Below are positions 10,891 through 21,624 of a stretch of 30,841 nucleotides of DNA, piece by piece. How positions within the stretch are numbered: the stretch's first letter is position 1; every line of letters begins with the position of its first letter. Both the position numbers and the translations under genes were made by a program. The notes under the pieces were generated by a model. It was not told the DNA's origin, ran no database searches, and saw nothing but the letters and a program-made list of their open reading frames with translations. The stretch spans positions 1 to 30,841 of the forward strand of contig CAXKVV010000754.1 of assembly GCA_964058805.1 (NCBI GenBank). Reading direction: 5' to 3'. Source of the stretch: Schoenoplectus triqueter. Lineage: Eukaryota; Streptophyta; Magnoliopsida; Poales; Cyperaceae.

Positions 10891-11176
10891 TACCAGGGCC
10901 AGTGTCATAAGCCCAGCAAGCCATTCATAAGAAAGCAACATCTATTATCAAGGAAATAACAAGCAATAAAGGGCGGCTGGGGTGTTTACCAGTGAGCGAG
11001 AAACAACCACAATCAGCAAGAAAGCAAACCGAGTGTCGGCTTATTCTTTTCCCCCCTTCCGCTTCGAATTTCTAACCAAAACCCTAAAATTGTTCTTATC
11101 AGTTTTCCTTTTTGGGACAGTTCTCAGCACATGAGACAGAAATGAGCAAGAGGGGAGAAAGGAGCCAGGCGCGAGA

Positions 11177-11187
11177 ACTTATAGAGA
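11177..11187 (-). promoter_or_regulatory. TATA-like box of LTR 1
   Basis: The minus strand reads CCCTCTCTATAAGTTCTCGC, matching in place the CCTCTATAAAACC of LTR 2 (24149-24160). Purine-rich (GA)n tracts at 11461-11476 and 11499-11512 lie upstream in this orientation, the counterpart of the CT-rich tract of LTR 2. Confidence 0.45.
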
Positions 11188-12072
11188 GGGGGTCAAGGGA
11201 GTGTGCTCGGGCAAATGAGCGAGAGTGGGAGCAGGTGCATGACACGAACCGAGAGGGGCAACGGTCAACTGAGGTGACAGCGCTCGGCTGATGGAACAAT
11301 GGGAGGACGGTGAGGAGGGGTTAGGTCGGGATTTAGACGGGGAACGGGTAGCCCTCATCAGAGCGGAAATGGTGAGAAGAGAGAGCGCCGCGGAGAACAC
11401 AAGAGAGAGGGGCGGGTCAGAAGAAAAGACGGGGCTGTCGCCCATTTAATTCGGGTCCAGAGAGAGAGAGAGAGAGAAGGGATAGTGGGAAATAAATGAG
11501 AGAGAGAGAGAAAGAATATTTGGGATTGTCTGTGACAGACATTTGGGGCAAAACGTGTGGCAAGATAGTATTGCAAATTAATTTCCAAATAAAATCTCAT
11601 ATTCATTTTTATTATTGTGAATTATTATTTCCTTATTAAATCCAAACCGGGTTAAATCCCAAGAGTATTTGAAAATTTTCTGATTATATTAAATTAAACG
11701 AATTAATGTTTTTTATTTAATTTATTTTAGGTGTTTATTTATTTTATATCGGTTGATTTTCAGTCATCAGTTATTCGCGCATTGTATTATTTCTGCCCCT
11801 TTTTGGTTTGATTATTCATTTGATCATTAGATACACTTTATCCTTTATTTATTTATTAACAGATTTAATTAAATTAATTATCAAATTATTGGTTTTAAAT
11901 TCAAATTTTATTTTTCTTTACTGTTAACTTTAGTTATTGTTCCTTTATCGTTGTATAATTACATTTATATTTCTTTAATTGTTATTTTAAGTTATTTACT
12001 AATTTATATTAAAATTAATTTATTTGTTATATTAATTATCATTATTTCTTAAGTAAATTTCACGGTTTGACA

Positions 12073-12077
12073 GAGAT
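12073..12077. repeat. target site duplication GAGAT, right copy
   Basis: Pairs with 6730-6734 on the other side of solo LTR 1. Confidence 0.93.
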
Positions 12078-12340
12078 GGTCCAGTTCCTCCATGACAGGA
12101 TGAGAACAAGTAGTCTCGACGTGAAAATCGAAGAGGTCGCGACATCTAGGTTGTGAAACAAAGAGATAGACTCGGTCTCGGCTGTGGTCTATCTTCAACA
12201 AAGCGATTCTCGAAGGCTTACGGTGCAGGACATACAACACAAGAGCTTAGGTACGGCAGATGTGATTGGAGACGCATGATCAAAAAGGGAAACGCTTCCG
12301 CTGGTAATTTTGAATTGCCTTATATCCGTTATTTCTAATA
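12078..12340 (+). repeat. 5' LTR of Copia-like element, second part
   Basis: Continues the LTR after the insertion: GGTCCAGTTCCTCCATGAC and onward through GGCTTACGGTGCAGGACATA to TTATTTCTAATA, collinear with about 15092-15352. The exact 3' end (12338-12340) is uncertain because the two LTRs diverge at their last bases. Confidence 0.9.
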
Positions 12341-12341
12341 G

Positions 12342-12354
12342 TGGTATCAGAGCC
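12342..12354 (+). other. primer binding site (tRNA-iMet type)
   Basis: TGGTATCAGAGCC directly follows the 5' LTR. It is the usual plant retrotransposon complement to the 3' end of initiator methionine tRNA and fixes the element's orientation as plus. Confidence 0.92.
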
Positions 12355-14868
12355 ATGAGTCCTCCTTTCCATTTGAAATTTATACCTAAACTTTGCTTAT
12401 GATTTTTATTATTTTCATTTGATTTGTGGTCTCAATTTCATGATTTTTTTGAGAGAATTCGTGAAAATTCTAATCGGTGTTCAGAATAGACAGATTTCTA
12501 GACTATCTGATATTGTGATGCGATTTTGATATATTTATGTTATTCAAATGATTTAGAGTTCTTCATAACTATTGTATAACTCTCAATAATCTTTTCATAA
12601 AGTCAATGAAATTATTGATTGGATAAGTAGAGTTAAAGTTATGATAGTCGCAATTAGAAGGTGTCATTCTGTCAGAGTTCTGAAATCAGTGACCTTCCTG
12701 TAGTGCGGACCAATTTTCTCTCATTTGGTAATTTAAAATTATGTAAAATTTTAATGAATTATATTTCACTTTGAGATCTATCCAGAAAGTCTAAGAACAT
12801 AAAATTTGAATTTACGACTAAAAATTTATGAGCGTCGTAAGAAATATGATTTTGATAGATTGTCAGAACAGGGTGATTGATTTTCTAATTTTATATAATA
12901 TTTTTATCTTTCTGATTCTTTATAAATTTTATGATTCTCATGGTTAGAAAGATCTATAAGAGAGCTTTTCAAAGAGGGTTTAACCATATTATTTGGTTAA
13001 AAGATGAAGGAGATATGATTTTTCTAATTCAGATTGTCGGCTGATGGGCTGTCTGCTGTTAGTTCTGAAATTTTAACAAGAACTGTGATAATCCCTTATT
13101 TCATGAAATTTTGAGACAGATAGTAAGCCAATATTGTGTAATACTTATCTAATTAATAAATTAAGAATTTTTTACTGGTATCTTATCATAACTGAACCAA
13201 ATATAGATGATTGATAATATATACGATATTGTCTCATGTAGTTCTATAACGTAATTTGATGATGCTATGATAGAACTTATAGCACAATTGTATGTGACTA
13301 TTATTTTTATATGATATATACTTATTAATGAATATGAATTGGTAGACTGATGAGTCTTATTCATATTATGATATTTTGCTATAATTAAATTAATTAAGTA
13401 TAATATTATTCAGTTTGTAAGATTTGATTGGGGACATAGTCTTTCTTTTGGTTTTGTGACCGAAATGATATTATATTTAGATTAATTAGGATTGTATAGC
13501 AAAATTATTAAAAGTGCTAATTGTGCTTGTCTCTATATGAACTGATGGATTGGACTTATTTTGAGTTAATCATTAATCTTATTTGAATATGAAGTAATGG
13601 ATATAAATGATGCCGGACATCATAATATTTTAATATCTTATAAAAGATCGCGATATGACGCATCAACTTCTAAAGAATTAGAAGTTAATAGATTTGTGTA
13701 TATATACGCACATTCTAGCTTAAAACTCCAATGTATATGTAATTAAGTATCATTTTAACTATATTGAGATAGTATGAGTTGGATAATTTATTTAATCCAA
13801 TCTTAAATAAATTTTGTATATATTTTGAGTTTATAATATCTGAATAGTATAATATGATATGTGCTACGTTATCAAGGTAAAAATATATATTTTTGCTTGA
13901 TAATAATATTATTTCTTGATTGAAAAAGAAATAAAATATTTACTTTTTTACTTTTGAAGATGGAGTAAATGAAATATTCTCTCATGTTAGAGATAGAGTA
14001 TAACTTTCTTTATTGGGGATAGAGCAAATAGCATGTTAAGATATTGTACTAGCTCTTTCATTTGGAAGATTAAGCACGTGACATAATATTTGGTTATGTT
14101 ATAGAAAGCTTGGTAAGATGGTCCTTGTATACAATTGGAAGTTGTTATGGCTTAGAGGGAGTCGATAATAACTCATCATAATAGTTTGACTTGAGAAACA
14201 TTCTGTGGAGATAATTGACTGAATCAAGCACATTCAGATATTAAATTAGAGACATGATAGCACAGAGTGAGCTGATCTTTAATTAAGTATGTTTTTGTTA
14301 AGAAACTGATAGATCTTGAGTGATTAGATGTGAAGAAGTCGCTTGATCTGTAATTGTACTTGCTAATGATCCTCATAGATATATGTCATGAGAAAAATGA
14401 TCAATGATCTGTAATTGTACTTTTGACTATGTCATGAGAAAAATGATCAATGTTGCTACTTTAATGTGCTACCTATGGCCATGAATGATTCTGTCTACCG
14501 GGACATTACTAGAAAAGCAGTTGATTCTGATTCAAGTGACATGAGGACGAAAGGAAAGATTGATTGATTTGCATCCTAACTTACTTGTATTCACGGATCC
14601 GCCAATTATGTCATGTGGATATATATTGGGAATACATGTGATGTCGAGAGGGACGAGACATGTTTCTCGAGGGATCGAAAATGTCCGCAATATCATAAGC
14701 CTAGGGTATGAGATACATATATTATTATTATTATTTTATTTTTCAAGAGAATGTCTCTAGACTAGTTTGAAATAAGTTTGGTTTATGAGCTTCCGAATTG
14801 CAGGTGTATCGCTAGTCGCACGACTTATTTGTCAGTATGAAGACTCTTGATTCTCATCAATAGTCTTC
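12355..14868 (+). other. non-coding internal region of Copia-like element
   Basis: About 2.5 kb between primer site and purine tract. The longest frames are only about 66 codons (for example 14560-14760), and no gag, protease, integrase or reverse transcriptase motif is visible. One small direct duplication is clear: ATCTGTAATTGTACTT and ATGTCATGAGAAAAATGATC each occur twice at about 14347-14452. The element would therefore depend on proteins from a related coding element (a LARD-like state), or it has lost its coding region by deletion and decay. Confidence 0.7.
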
Positions 14869-14878
14869 AAGAGGGAGA
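14869..14878 (+). other. polypurine tract
   Basis: AAGAGGGAGA ends immediately before TGTTG of the 3' LTR, as expected for the plus-strand primer of a Copia-type element. Confidence 0.85.
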
Positions 14879-15352
14879 TGTTGAATTTATATAGTCTATA
14901 TGTGGACCAAATGAACTTGGGCTGAAAAGGTGCATTCACACCTCTATTGGCTGAAAATGTGTATTCGCACCTATTCAAGCATGTGATATCTCTATATATA
15001 TGGATTGATGCTCTGTATCTGTGTATGAGAAATAACATGACAGAACAAAAATACTTAGAGAGAAAGAGAGAATATCATCCAAGAGGGAGATGGTCCACTT
15101 CCTCCATGACGGGATGAGGACGAGTAGTCTCGACGTGAGAATCGAAGGGGTCGCGGCATCTAGGTTGTGGAACAGAGGGATAGGCTCAGTCTCGGCTGTG
15201 ATCTATCTCCAACAAAGCGATTATCGAAGGCTTACGGTGCAGGACATATAACACAAGGGTTTAGGTACGCCAGACGTAATTAGAGACGCATGATCAGAAA
15301 GAAAAACGCTTCCGCTGATAATTCTAAATTTTCTTATCTCCGTTATTTCTAA
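14879..15352 (+). repeat. 3' LTR of Copia-like element
   Basis: An uninterrupted LTR of about 474 bp starting TGTTGAATTT. It contains the TATATATATGG stretch near 14994 and ends near CGTTATTTCTAA. It serves as the reference that shows where solo LTR 1 entered the 5' LTR. Confidence 0.9.
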
Positions 15353-17284
15353 GTGTGTAAGGTGTCAACAAATGAACCAATAAAGTTACACAACTCTCTT
15401 ACTAATTATCCAATGCCCCAACATTTTTTAATATCGTCGAGCACCTTTAACGGAATAAAATCTGAATATGGCTTCTTATGTTTATTGCTTGATATTATTA
15501 TAAAACCTAATTCATTGCATGGAAGGTGGTTATTTTATTATAAATATTTTTTTAACACTATATATCGTATTAAAGTGATCCTCCAACTGTGATTTTTGAC
15601 TTGTATGCAAGATTAACAGCATCATCCATAAAACCATATATTTATCAATTATCATAAAGATTATTGACTTATTTCCCTTGGTACAGAGACATTCTCCGAT
15701 GGCAAACACGGTTGTTGCTTTTTTATTTCACTTTAATATGAGACAGAATAGACACGAATGAGATGTTCGCTTTGATTAGAATTTCAAAAATTATAACAAC
15801 TTTATTGGAGAACCCAAAAAAAAAAAGCAAAGTGCAGTACCCAAGTGATTAATAATTAAATCTTCCGAAAAGAATCAGTTAAATTTGGCGTTCCTATTAA
15901 TCTTCGGAAAAATAAAATACAAGCAAAACGTGCTTCGAAAAAAGATCACAGGGCCACAATTTACATTAAGTACAATGAAATTAATAAGTTAAGCAATGGA
16001 TATCTCACAAATAAATACAAACTTTTACCAGCAGTTCAGTTCTTGCTGGAAATGTTTCGCCTCACAGAGCAACTCACATAGGGGAATAAATTGCTAAAAA
16101 TAGAAATTACGCCTTAAAAAGAATCACAAATTCAGACTAAAAAAAAAGCTTACGGAGTAGACCCAAAATTTGGGTGGAACCTGGCCGACTAAAAATCGGT
16201 CGGACTGGGATCAAAGATTGCAGTTTGCACAGGCCTGCATTAATGAACTGTGATTTAAAATTCATCGGAATCAAAGGCCTTGCATTATTCACCGAAGACC
16301 CTGCTTTAGATTGTTATCACAAAATAATGTAAGAATTATTATGAACGATATGGATTATTGACTGTACATAAAAAAATATATTTAAAAAGAAAAAAATCTA
16401 CCTTAAAAATGAAAAAAAGTACAAAATCATTTCTTTTGAATGAACACATGAATTCATTTTTGTGATATTCTAAAAAATGAATATATTTTTTGTTTGATTT
16501 ATATAAGATACTATCATCATCATTGTATAACAACATAATTCAGGGCCTGCGACTAAATTAAAAAATAATATAATTAATAAAATAAATATGAAAAAACTTG
16601 CCAAACATTACTTTGGCTGCTGAATATGCGTCTTTGAACTTTTCCTCATCTTTTGTTACTTTATGAAAATATTCTCTATATTTTCATTCGTGTATGACGT
16701 AAATTTTGATAGATAATTTATATTTACATCTGAGATGTTTAATTATATGCGAAAATTTTCTACACATGTAGCTTTTCACAAATCTTACTTGGTATTTATG
16801 AATTAATATCCAAAGCACATTCATTCCACTTTCAAAGGAATTGCATATGCTGACATAACACTTGATTATGTTTAATTTACTATCATGCTAAATTAGAGGT
16901 TGTCTAGAACTAGAAGTGGCTTTTAATTTGTTGCAGTTATTTTACAAGCTGCATTGACATTTTCATCCTTAAAATCATAAAAGATTACTTTCTTATTCTC
17001 AGGAGTGAAAATATCGATTTCCACCAAATTTTTTTCAGTTTCAATAATTTCTCAAATTCAAGGTGAATGTACCTACGACCGTGAGAGAGAGAGGCCTATT
17101 GCCTATTGCCTATTGGTCATCAATTTGTTCGAGCGAGTTGTTCCTCGTGTTCTTCCATTTACTTGTGAAAATTTAAAGATCCCCTAAGCAGCTTCTATAT
17201 AGAAATGTTCGGTTCAAATAAATAGAATATTCGGGTTAAAAAAATTATTTTTTACCGTACAGTCTTTAATTTTCAGTAAACCGA
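15353..17284. other. AT-rich spacer, no gene seen
   Basis: Frames are short (up to 79 codons at 15353-15592) and unrecognised. A somewhat less AT-rich part at 16150-16320 contains the short inverted sequence ACCCAAAATTTGGGT. No element boundaries were found. Confidence 0.5.
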
Positions 17285-17684
17285 GAGAATGCCCGGACAC
17301 CGACTGACGTCTACCTTGATTCCGCCCCTTCTCCTATGGTTAACCAATGAGTTGCTTCCGCTTCTTAGTTCTTACTCAAGGAGTGAAGGTCTGGTCTGCT
17401 CTCCTCCGTTGTCTTCAACTTCACCGGTACTGTTGTGCCTTTCTGCCAGTACAATTACTTCCGCTTGTTTGTGCCACTCTTCTCCATTTGTCGGTACAAT
17501 TCGCTCAAGCGAGCTCGATGGTTTGATTTTGCCCTTCTCCGCCTGTGCTTCGTTCCTCCCAGTTTTATCTCCATTCGCTGAAGAGAGCTGGATGGATTAT
17601 TTTGATAATCTTGACAATATTACTCTAAATAAATTAAAAAAAATAAATATTTTTTTTTATAAATATATATTTTTTAATTTATAA
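17285..17684 (+). CDS. hypothetical 131-codon ORF in a GC-rich island
   Basis: The longest frame in the window (17289-17684, MPGHRLTSTLIPPLLLWL...). The first about 100 codons lie in a CT/GC-rich island and read as Leu/Ser/Pro-rich. The last about 25 are AT-rich sequence translated to Lys, Phe, Ile and Asn, so the natural end of any gene is unlikely to be here. An N-terminal hydrophobic stretch (PPLLLWLTNELLPLLSS) could look like a membrane segment but also follows from CT-rich codons. A short near-repeat (AGCGAGCTCGATGGTTTGAT / AGAGAGCTGGATGGATTAT) lies inside. I do not recognise it, and an LTR leader or exon remnant is as likely as a gene. Confidence 0.2.
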
Positions 17685-17689
17685 ATTGA

Positions 17690-17845
17690 TAGTATTTTAA
17701 ATTTCATATAATTTAAATATCATTTGATGGCCTATCAAAAATTATTAAATTATAATTATTATAGATTATATAAACTTTTGATGATATTTAATGAACTATC
17801 AAATAATAATTAAATTGCATAAATTTTAAAACATCATTGTTCTAT
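17690..17845. repeat. degenerate foldback sequence
   Basis: The left arm (about 17690-17755, ATTTAAATATCATTTGATGGCC) and the right arm (about 17775-17845, reverse complement ATTTAATTATTATTTGATAG) are imperfect inverted repeats. The element is AT-rich and MITE-like, but its ends were not resolved. Confidence 0.4.
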
Positions 17846-18411
17846 AATAAGACAAAGAAAACACAGAAATTAACACAAATCATCCCAAAATTTGGCTAAT
17901 TACATTTGATATCAGAGCATTTGATCCTTGCAAAAAAAATCTGATTAACCACACCATAACTCATCTTGTCTTTCTCTAAATGGAGCGATCATCGATTTTA
18001 GACCTCACCTTTTCAAGAATCGTTATCATTTTGAAGTAATTTTGTCATAGTCGTGCCTCCTGTTAAAAACCTTCGGAATCTGAGCTCGCCACATCCTGAT
18101 CCTACGAATTGGAAGAAACCTGATGCTTGTCACGCTACTACCTCTACAGCAGCTAGATCCTACGAATTGAAAGAAAAACCTTGATTCGACCCAATAAAAA
18201 GAGCACGCTAAAGTTCGTGGGCATTCAACTGTTCTAAAATATTGTGATTAATTATCACATTTGTCGCGAAATGAGCAGCGGCAAAGCCACGTTAAAAAAT
18301 ATGAGTTCAATAACACCACTCAATTCAACAAATAATTTAAAAAATAGCATTTACAAAATTTTCAAAAACACCATTATATGTTGATGGTGAATAATATTAA
18401 TTTTATAAATA
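17846..18411. other. spacer with a possible decayed primer site
   Basis: TGATATCAGAGC near 17910 differs by one base from the primer site TGGTATCAGAGC and could mark the end of a decayed LTR to its left. A short direct repeat, GATCCTACGAATTG, lies near 18099 and 18147. No gene is seen. Confidence 0.25.
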
Positions 18412-18421
18412 TTATTAATTA

Positions 18422-18820
18422 GAGTTATGTTATGATGCTTCGCCATGCATAGTGGGGGAGACGTTTCAGACTCAAATATTTAATTTTAAACTAAATATGA
18501 TCGATATGAATTGTTTAATCTAATCTCTGTATAAAAACGTATTAGCAAATTTTATATTTTTTTAAAATTGATTTGCTAGTTTTTTGCAATGGAGAAAAAA
18601 TCATTGTTTTTGGACGAATCAGAATTTTCAAATCAAATTATTTTCTCCTCATCCTAAAAAATAGCAAATTAATTTTAAAAATATAAATTTTTATTTGTTA
18701 ATGTATTTTTATATGAAGATTAGTTAGAACGGTTCAAACTAATCATATTTAGTTTGAAATTAGAGATTTTGAGTCCGAAGCACCGTCCCAAGTGTTTCGC
18801 GAAACACCATAACGCTGCTG
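18422..18820. mobile_element. foldback MITE (399 bp) flanked by TTATTAATTA
   Basis: The left end GAGTTATGTTATGATGCTTCGC and the reverse complement of the right end CAGCAGCGTTATGGTGTTTCGC are aligned terminal inverted repeats. Arm similarity continues inward for about 150 bp, including AAACTAAATATGAT and ACTCAAA. TTATTAATTA lies on both sides (18412-18421 and 18821-18830), as expected for a 9-10 bp duplication of Mutator-type elements. The AT-rich duplication is low in complexity, so the class is tentative. There is no coding capacity. Related elements lie at 21625-21961 and 30049-30430. Confidence 0.7.
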
Positions 18821-18950
18821 TTATTAATTACTATATAAATTTAATTAATAGTATTTATCTCCGCCACTTAATATTAGATTGGGGTAGTGCTTTCCACTAA
18901 ATTTAATTCAATTTCTGGTATTTGATTCCTCGAAAAGGAAGCAATGAGCT

Positions 18951-19179
18951 ATAGATTTGGGAAGTGGGGATGTCTAAAGCACTTTAAACCAAAAAGTGGA
19001 TTTAAAATCTTCTAAAGTCGTTAATTTTGCATCGAGATTCATAATAATTATTGAAAGTATAAATTTTGAACTTAGAATTTATTAAAAATATGAATCTCGA
19101 TGCAAAATTAACAGTTTAGAAGACTTTGAACTCATTTTTTGATTTAAAGGGATTTGAATCTCCGACTCCCATAATTTTG
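18951..19179. repeat. foldback element, about 229 bp
   Basis: The arms match as inverted repeats: TCTTCTAAAGTCGTTAATTT and GCATCGAGATTCATA on the left pair with TATGAATCTCGATGC and AAAATTAACAGTTTAGAAGA on the right. The loop is short and AT-rich. Outer parts are weaker (CACTTTAAACC against GATTTAAAGG). It resembles a small MITE; no target duplication was identified. Confidence 0.6.
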
Positions 19180-19235
19180 ATGAGTACAAACAAGATATTG
19201 ACTGGGAAGGGAATGAGGGATAGTGCTTTTAGCTT

Positions 19236-19433
19236 TCAGATAATTTCGGCCTTTGGAAACCAACAGAGTTGACGAAAGTCACCGGTATTAGAACTTAGTC
19301 TCAGTGGGCCCTGACAACTTTTACATCTCTTTCCAAGCATTTCAGCGAACAACTTACATGCGTGAGAAAGAGTGGTGCACCGGTGCTGGTCAGCTGGTGG
19401 GATAAGACTTCCATCTCTATCAACTGAATTTTG
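19236..19433 (-). other. possible exon or gene fragment
   Basis: The minus strand here is less AT-rich than its surroundings and is part of a 104-codon frame (19550-19236). The central segment includes VDRDGSLIPPADQHRC and TGDFRQLCWFPKAE, a balanced amino acid mix unlike the low-complexity frames elsewhere. An acceptor-like TTCAG precedes TTGATAGAGATGG, and a consensus-like donor CAT/GTAAGT occurs at about 19357-19364, so a short exon of about 65 nt is possible. I do not recognise the product. It could be a captured or decayed gene piece. Confidence 0.25.
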
Positions 19434-19559
19434 GGAAGGTATTTGGGCGGAATTATACAGGCCCATCGATCTCACATGTACTATGAAAATTATTCGAATT
19501 TTACTAGTGCATTGTTCGCGTGCAATATTTATGAATTTCATTATGCACATGCAATTGCA

Positions 19560-20187
19560 ATTACCGGAGGTTCCAATTTGACAAAATTTGTGATATTACA
19601 AAATGTTACCAACTCATTTTCCCATTTATAATTCAAAATTCAGAAATGAAATGTTGAATCCGAATTGTTGATTTTGTTCGTTTTATTCAAAGTCACGTAA
19701 GATTGTATGACTTTTATAGATCATTTTATGCAATATCAAGTGAAAACAAATTAGTTAGTCGATAGTTCATTCATTTTTTTAATTACCAGGTTTTTGAATT
19801 CAAAACTGGTTTTTGAAAATCATGTATTGATATTAAATACTAACTATCCGGCCTACTAATATAATAACTCTAACTAGCAATTAACACCTAAGAAGATCAC
19901 CAATTCGTACAAAAACAACCCGTTCCTCATGAAAAATATTTTTTTGCCCGAGAGCAAATATTAACACCAACTATTAATTTAATATAAGATGAACAATAAA
20001 AACACAAAATTTTGTATGCATCCGTCTCTCATGAAAATGAAGAAGATAACCAATTTGAATTCAAAATTTTAGAGATAAAACATAAAATTTGGCAATGCAT
20101 GGAATGGTAAAAAGTGAGAATAGAATTGCTAATTCGATAAATTAATTTGCCAAATGAATTTTAGACTTAGAAGAGTGTGATATAGTG
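19560..20187. other. AT-rich spacer, nothing recognised
   Basis: No ORF, repeat array or paired arms of note. Confidence 0.5.
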
Positions 20188-20228
20188 CTAATCCGGTATA
20201 CCAAGTTATAGGTGGTATACCGGATTAG
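20188..20228. other. perfect 15-bp hairpin
   Basis: CTAATCCGGTATACC and GGTATACCGGATTAG are exact reverse complements separated by 11 nt. It stands just before the long TTA-type microsatellite. Confidence 0.85.
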
Positions 20229-20242
20229 ATCTCGTCGGAATA

Positions 20243-21178
20243 GTAATAATTATTTGATTATGTTGTAATATATTATTATATTATGATTATGATTATGATT
20301 TTTGATTATTATATTATATTATATTATATTATGATTATGATTTATTATTATTATATTATTATATTATTATATTCTATTATGATTATAATTTATTACTAAA
20401 TTATGATTATGATTATTATTATTATATTATAATATTATTTTATTATTGTGTTTGTTATTATTATACATTATCATCACTGTTAGTATGATAAAATTATTTA
20501 TTTTATTATAATTTATTATTATTATATTATAATAAATATAATTTTAGTATTATGAATATAAATATGATTATCTTATTATGATTATGATTATTTATTATTA
20601 TTATTATTATTATTATATTATGATTATGATTATAATTTTATTATTATTATTATATTATATTATGATTATGGTTATATTATTATTATATTATTACGATTAT
20701 GAATATGATTATTATTACTTATTATTATTATTATTATTATTTTATTATGTTGTATTATATTATTATATTATATTATAGTTATGATTATGAATATGATTAT
20801 AATTATTTATTATTATTTTATTTTTATATATTTTTATATTATGATTATGGTTATATTATTATATTATTATGATTATGACTATGATTATTATTATCTTGAT
20901 TATGATTTTGATTTATATTTGATTATATTATATTATATTATTATATTATGATTATATTATTAAAAGTATAATTATTTATTATTATATTATTATTATGATT
21001 ATGATTGTAATTATAATTTTTATTATTATATTATTATATTATGATTATGTTTATATTTTTATTATATTATTAAGATTACGACTATGAATATTATTATTTA
21101 TTATGATTATGATTATATTATTATTATTATTATACTATTATTTTTATTATTATCATCATTGTTAGTATCATAATTATT
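20243..21178. repeat. long TTA / TTATGA compound microsatellite
   Basis: About 0.9 kb made almost only of TTA, TATTA, GATTAT and TTATGATTATGA units with small interruptions. The Tyr/Ile-rich frame at 20578-20778 is a translation of the repeat and not a gene. Confidence 0.9.
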
Positions 21179-21624
21179 CATATTTTAACTATTCTGATTA
21201 ATAACCATCAAATGATATTTTCGCTCTTCCGAATAATAAAAAATACCACTTATTTAAAAAAATACTATTCTATCACTCTCGGAAGATCGAGAGAATAAGA
21301 AAAGAGGGGGCCTCGCATGGTGTCTCGGATATTCCCGTGACCACAATTTATGGTAAGAGATGCATTAAAAAGAAAAAAAATATCGAAATATCTAGTGGAA
21401 CACATGCATTTAAAAGAATGAATGATAAAATCACAATTCAGTCGTGCATAATTTCACATATTGCAGCTTATGTTGTATTCTTTGATATGCAATACTATAA
21501 ATTAATAAACTATAGTTAATTTTTATTTTGTTTGAAACCGTAGCAACGCACAGCAGTAAACTAATAAATTATAACTCCGGTAAAAAATGAAAATGGAATT
21601 AATTTCATAAACTATTTTAAGATA
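21179..21624. other. AT-rich spacer, nothing recognised
   Basis: A short frame at 21337-21519 (60 codons) is not supported as a gene. Confidence 0.5.

Larger units (their letters stand above)
6735..12072 (-). mobile_element. giant solo LTR 1 (5338 bp), Gypsy-type
   Basis: The plus strand begins TGTCACATCCC and ends GGTTTGACA, giving TG...CA ends, and is flanked by the 5-bp duplication GAGAT. It splits the 5' LTR of the Copia-like element exactly, so both borders are known to the base. There is no internal retrotransposon sequence. A single LTR with an intact duplication is the usual product of recombination between the two LTRs of a full element. A second copy is present at 23125-28677 in the opposite orientation. 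Minus-strand orientation is inferred: on that strand it ends GGGATGTGACA, the type of end that precedes the primer site in many plant Gypsy elements with long LTRs, and a TATA-like box and exon-like block point the same way. Frames inside (for example 7667-7912 and 8524-8805 on plus) are unrecognised and are not called as genes. Confidence 0.88.
6516..15352 (+). mobile_element. Copia-like LTR retrotransposon without coding capacity, interrupted by a solo LTR
   Basis: The parts in order are: 5' LTR (6516-6734 continued at 12078-12340), primer binding site TGGTATCAGAGCC (12342-12354), an internal region with no substantial ORF, a purine tract AAGAGGGAGA (14869-14878) and a 3' LTR (14879-15352). 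Without the 5.3-kb insertion the element is about 3.5 kb. The GGGAGA purine tract directly before TGTTG, the LTR of about 475-480 bp and the tRNA-iMet-type primer site fit Ty1/Copia in plants. The internal region is only about 2.5 kb, against 4 kb or more for a coding Copia element. The LTRs differ at about 31 of 262 positions in the part downstream of the insertion (my hand count), so the insertion is old. A clear target duplication was not found: TTCTA precedes the 5' LTR, but the same letters are also part of the LTR ends. Confidence 0.85.

Noticed and set aside
20578..20778. Tyr/Ile/Leu-rich ORF
   Set aside because: Direct translation of the TTA/TAT microsatellite.
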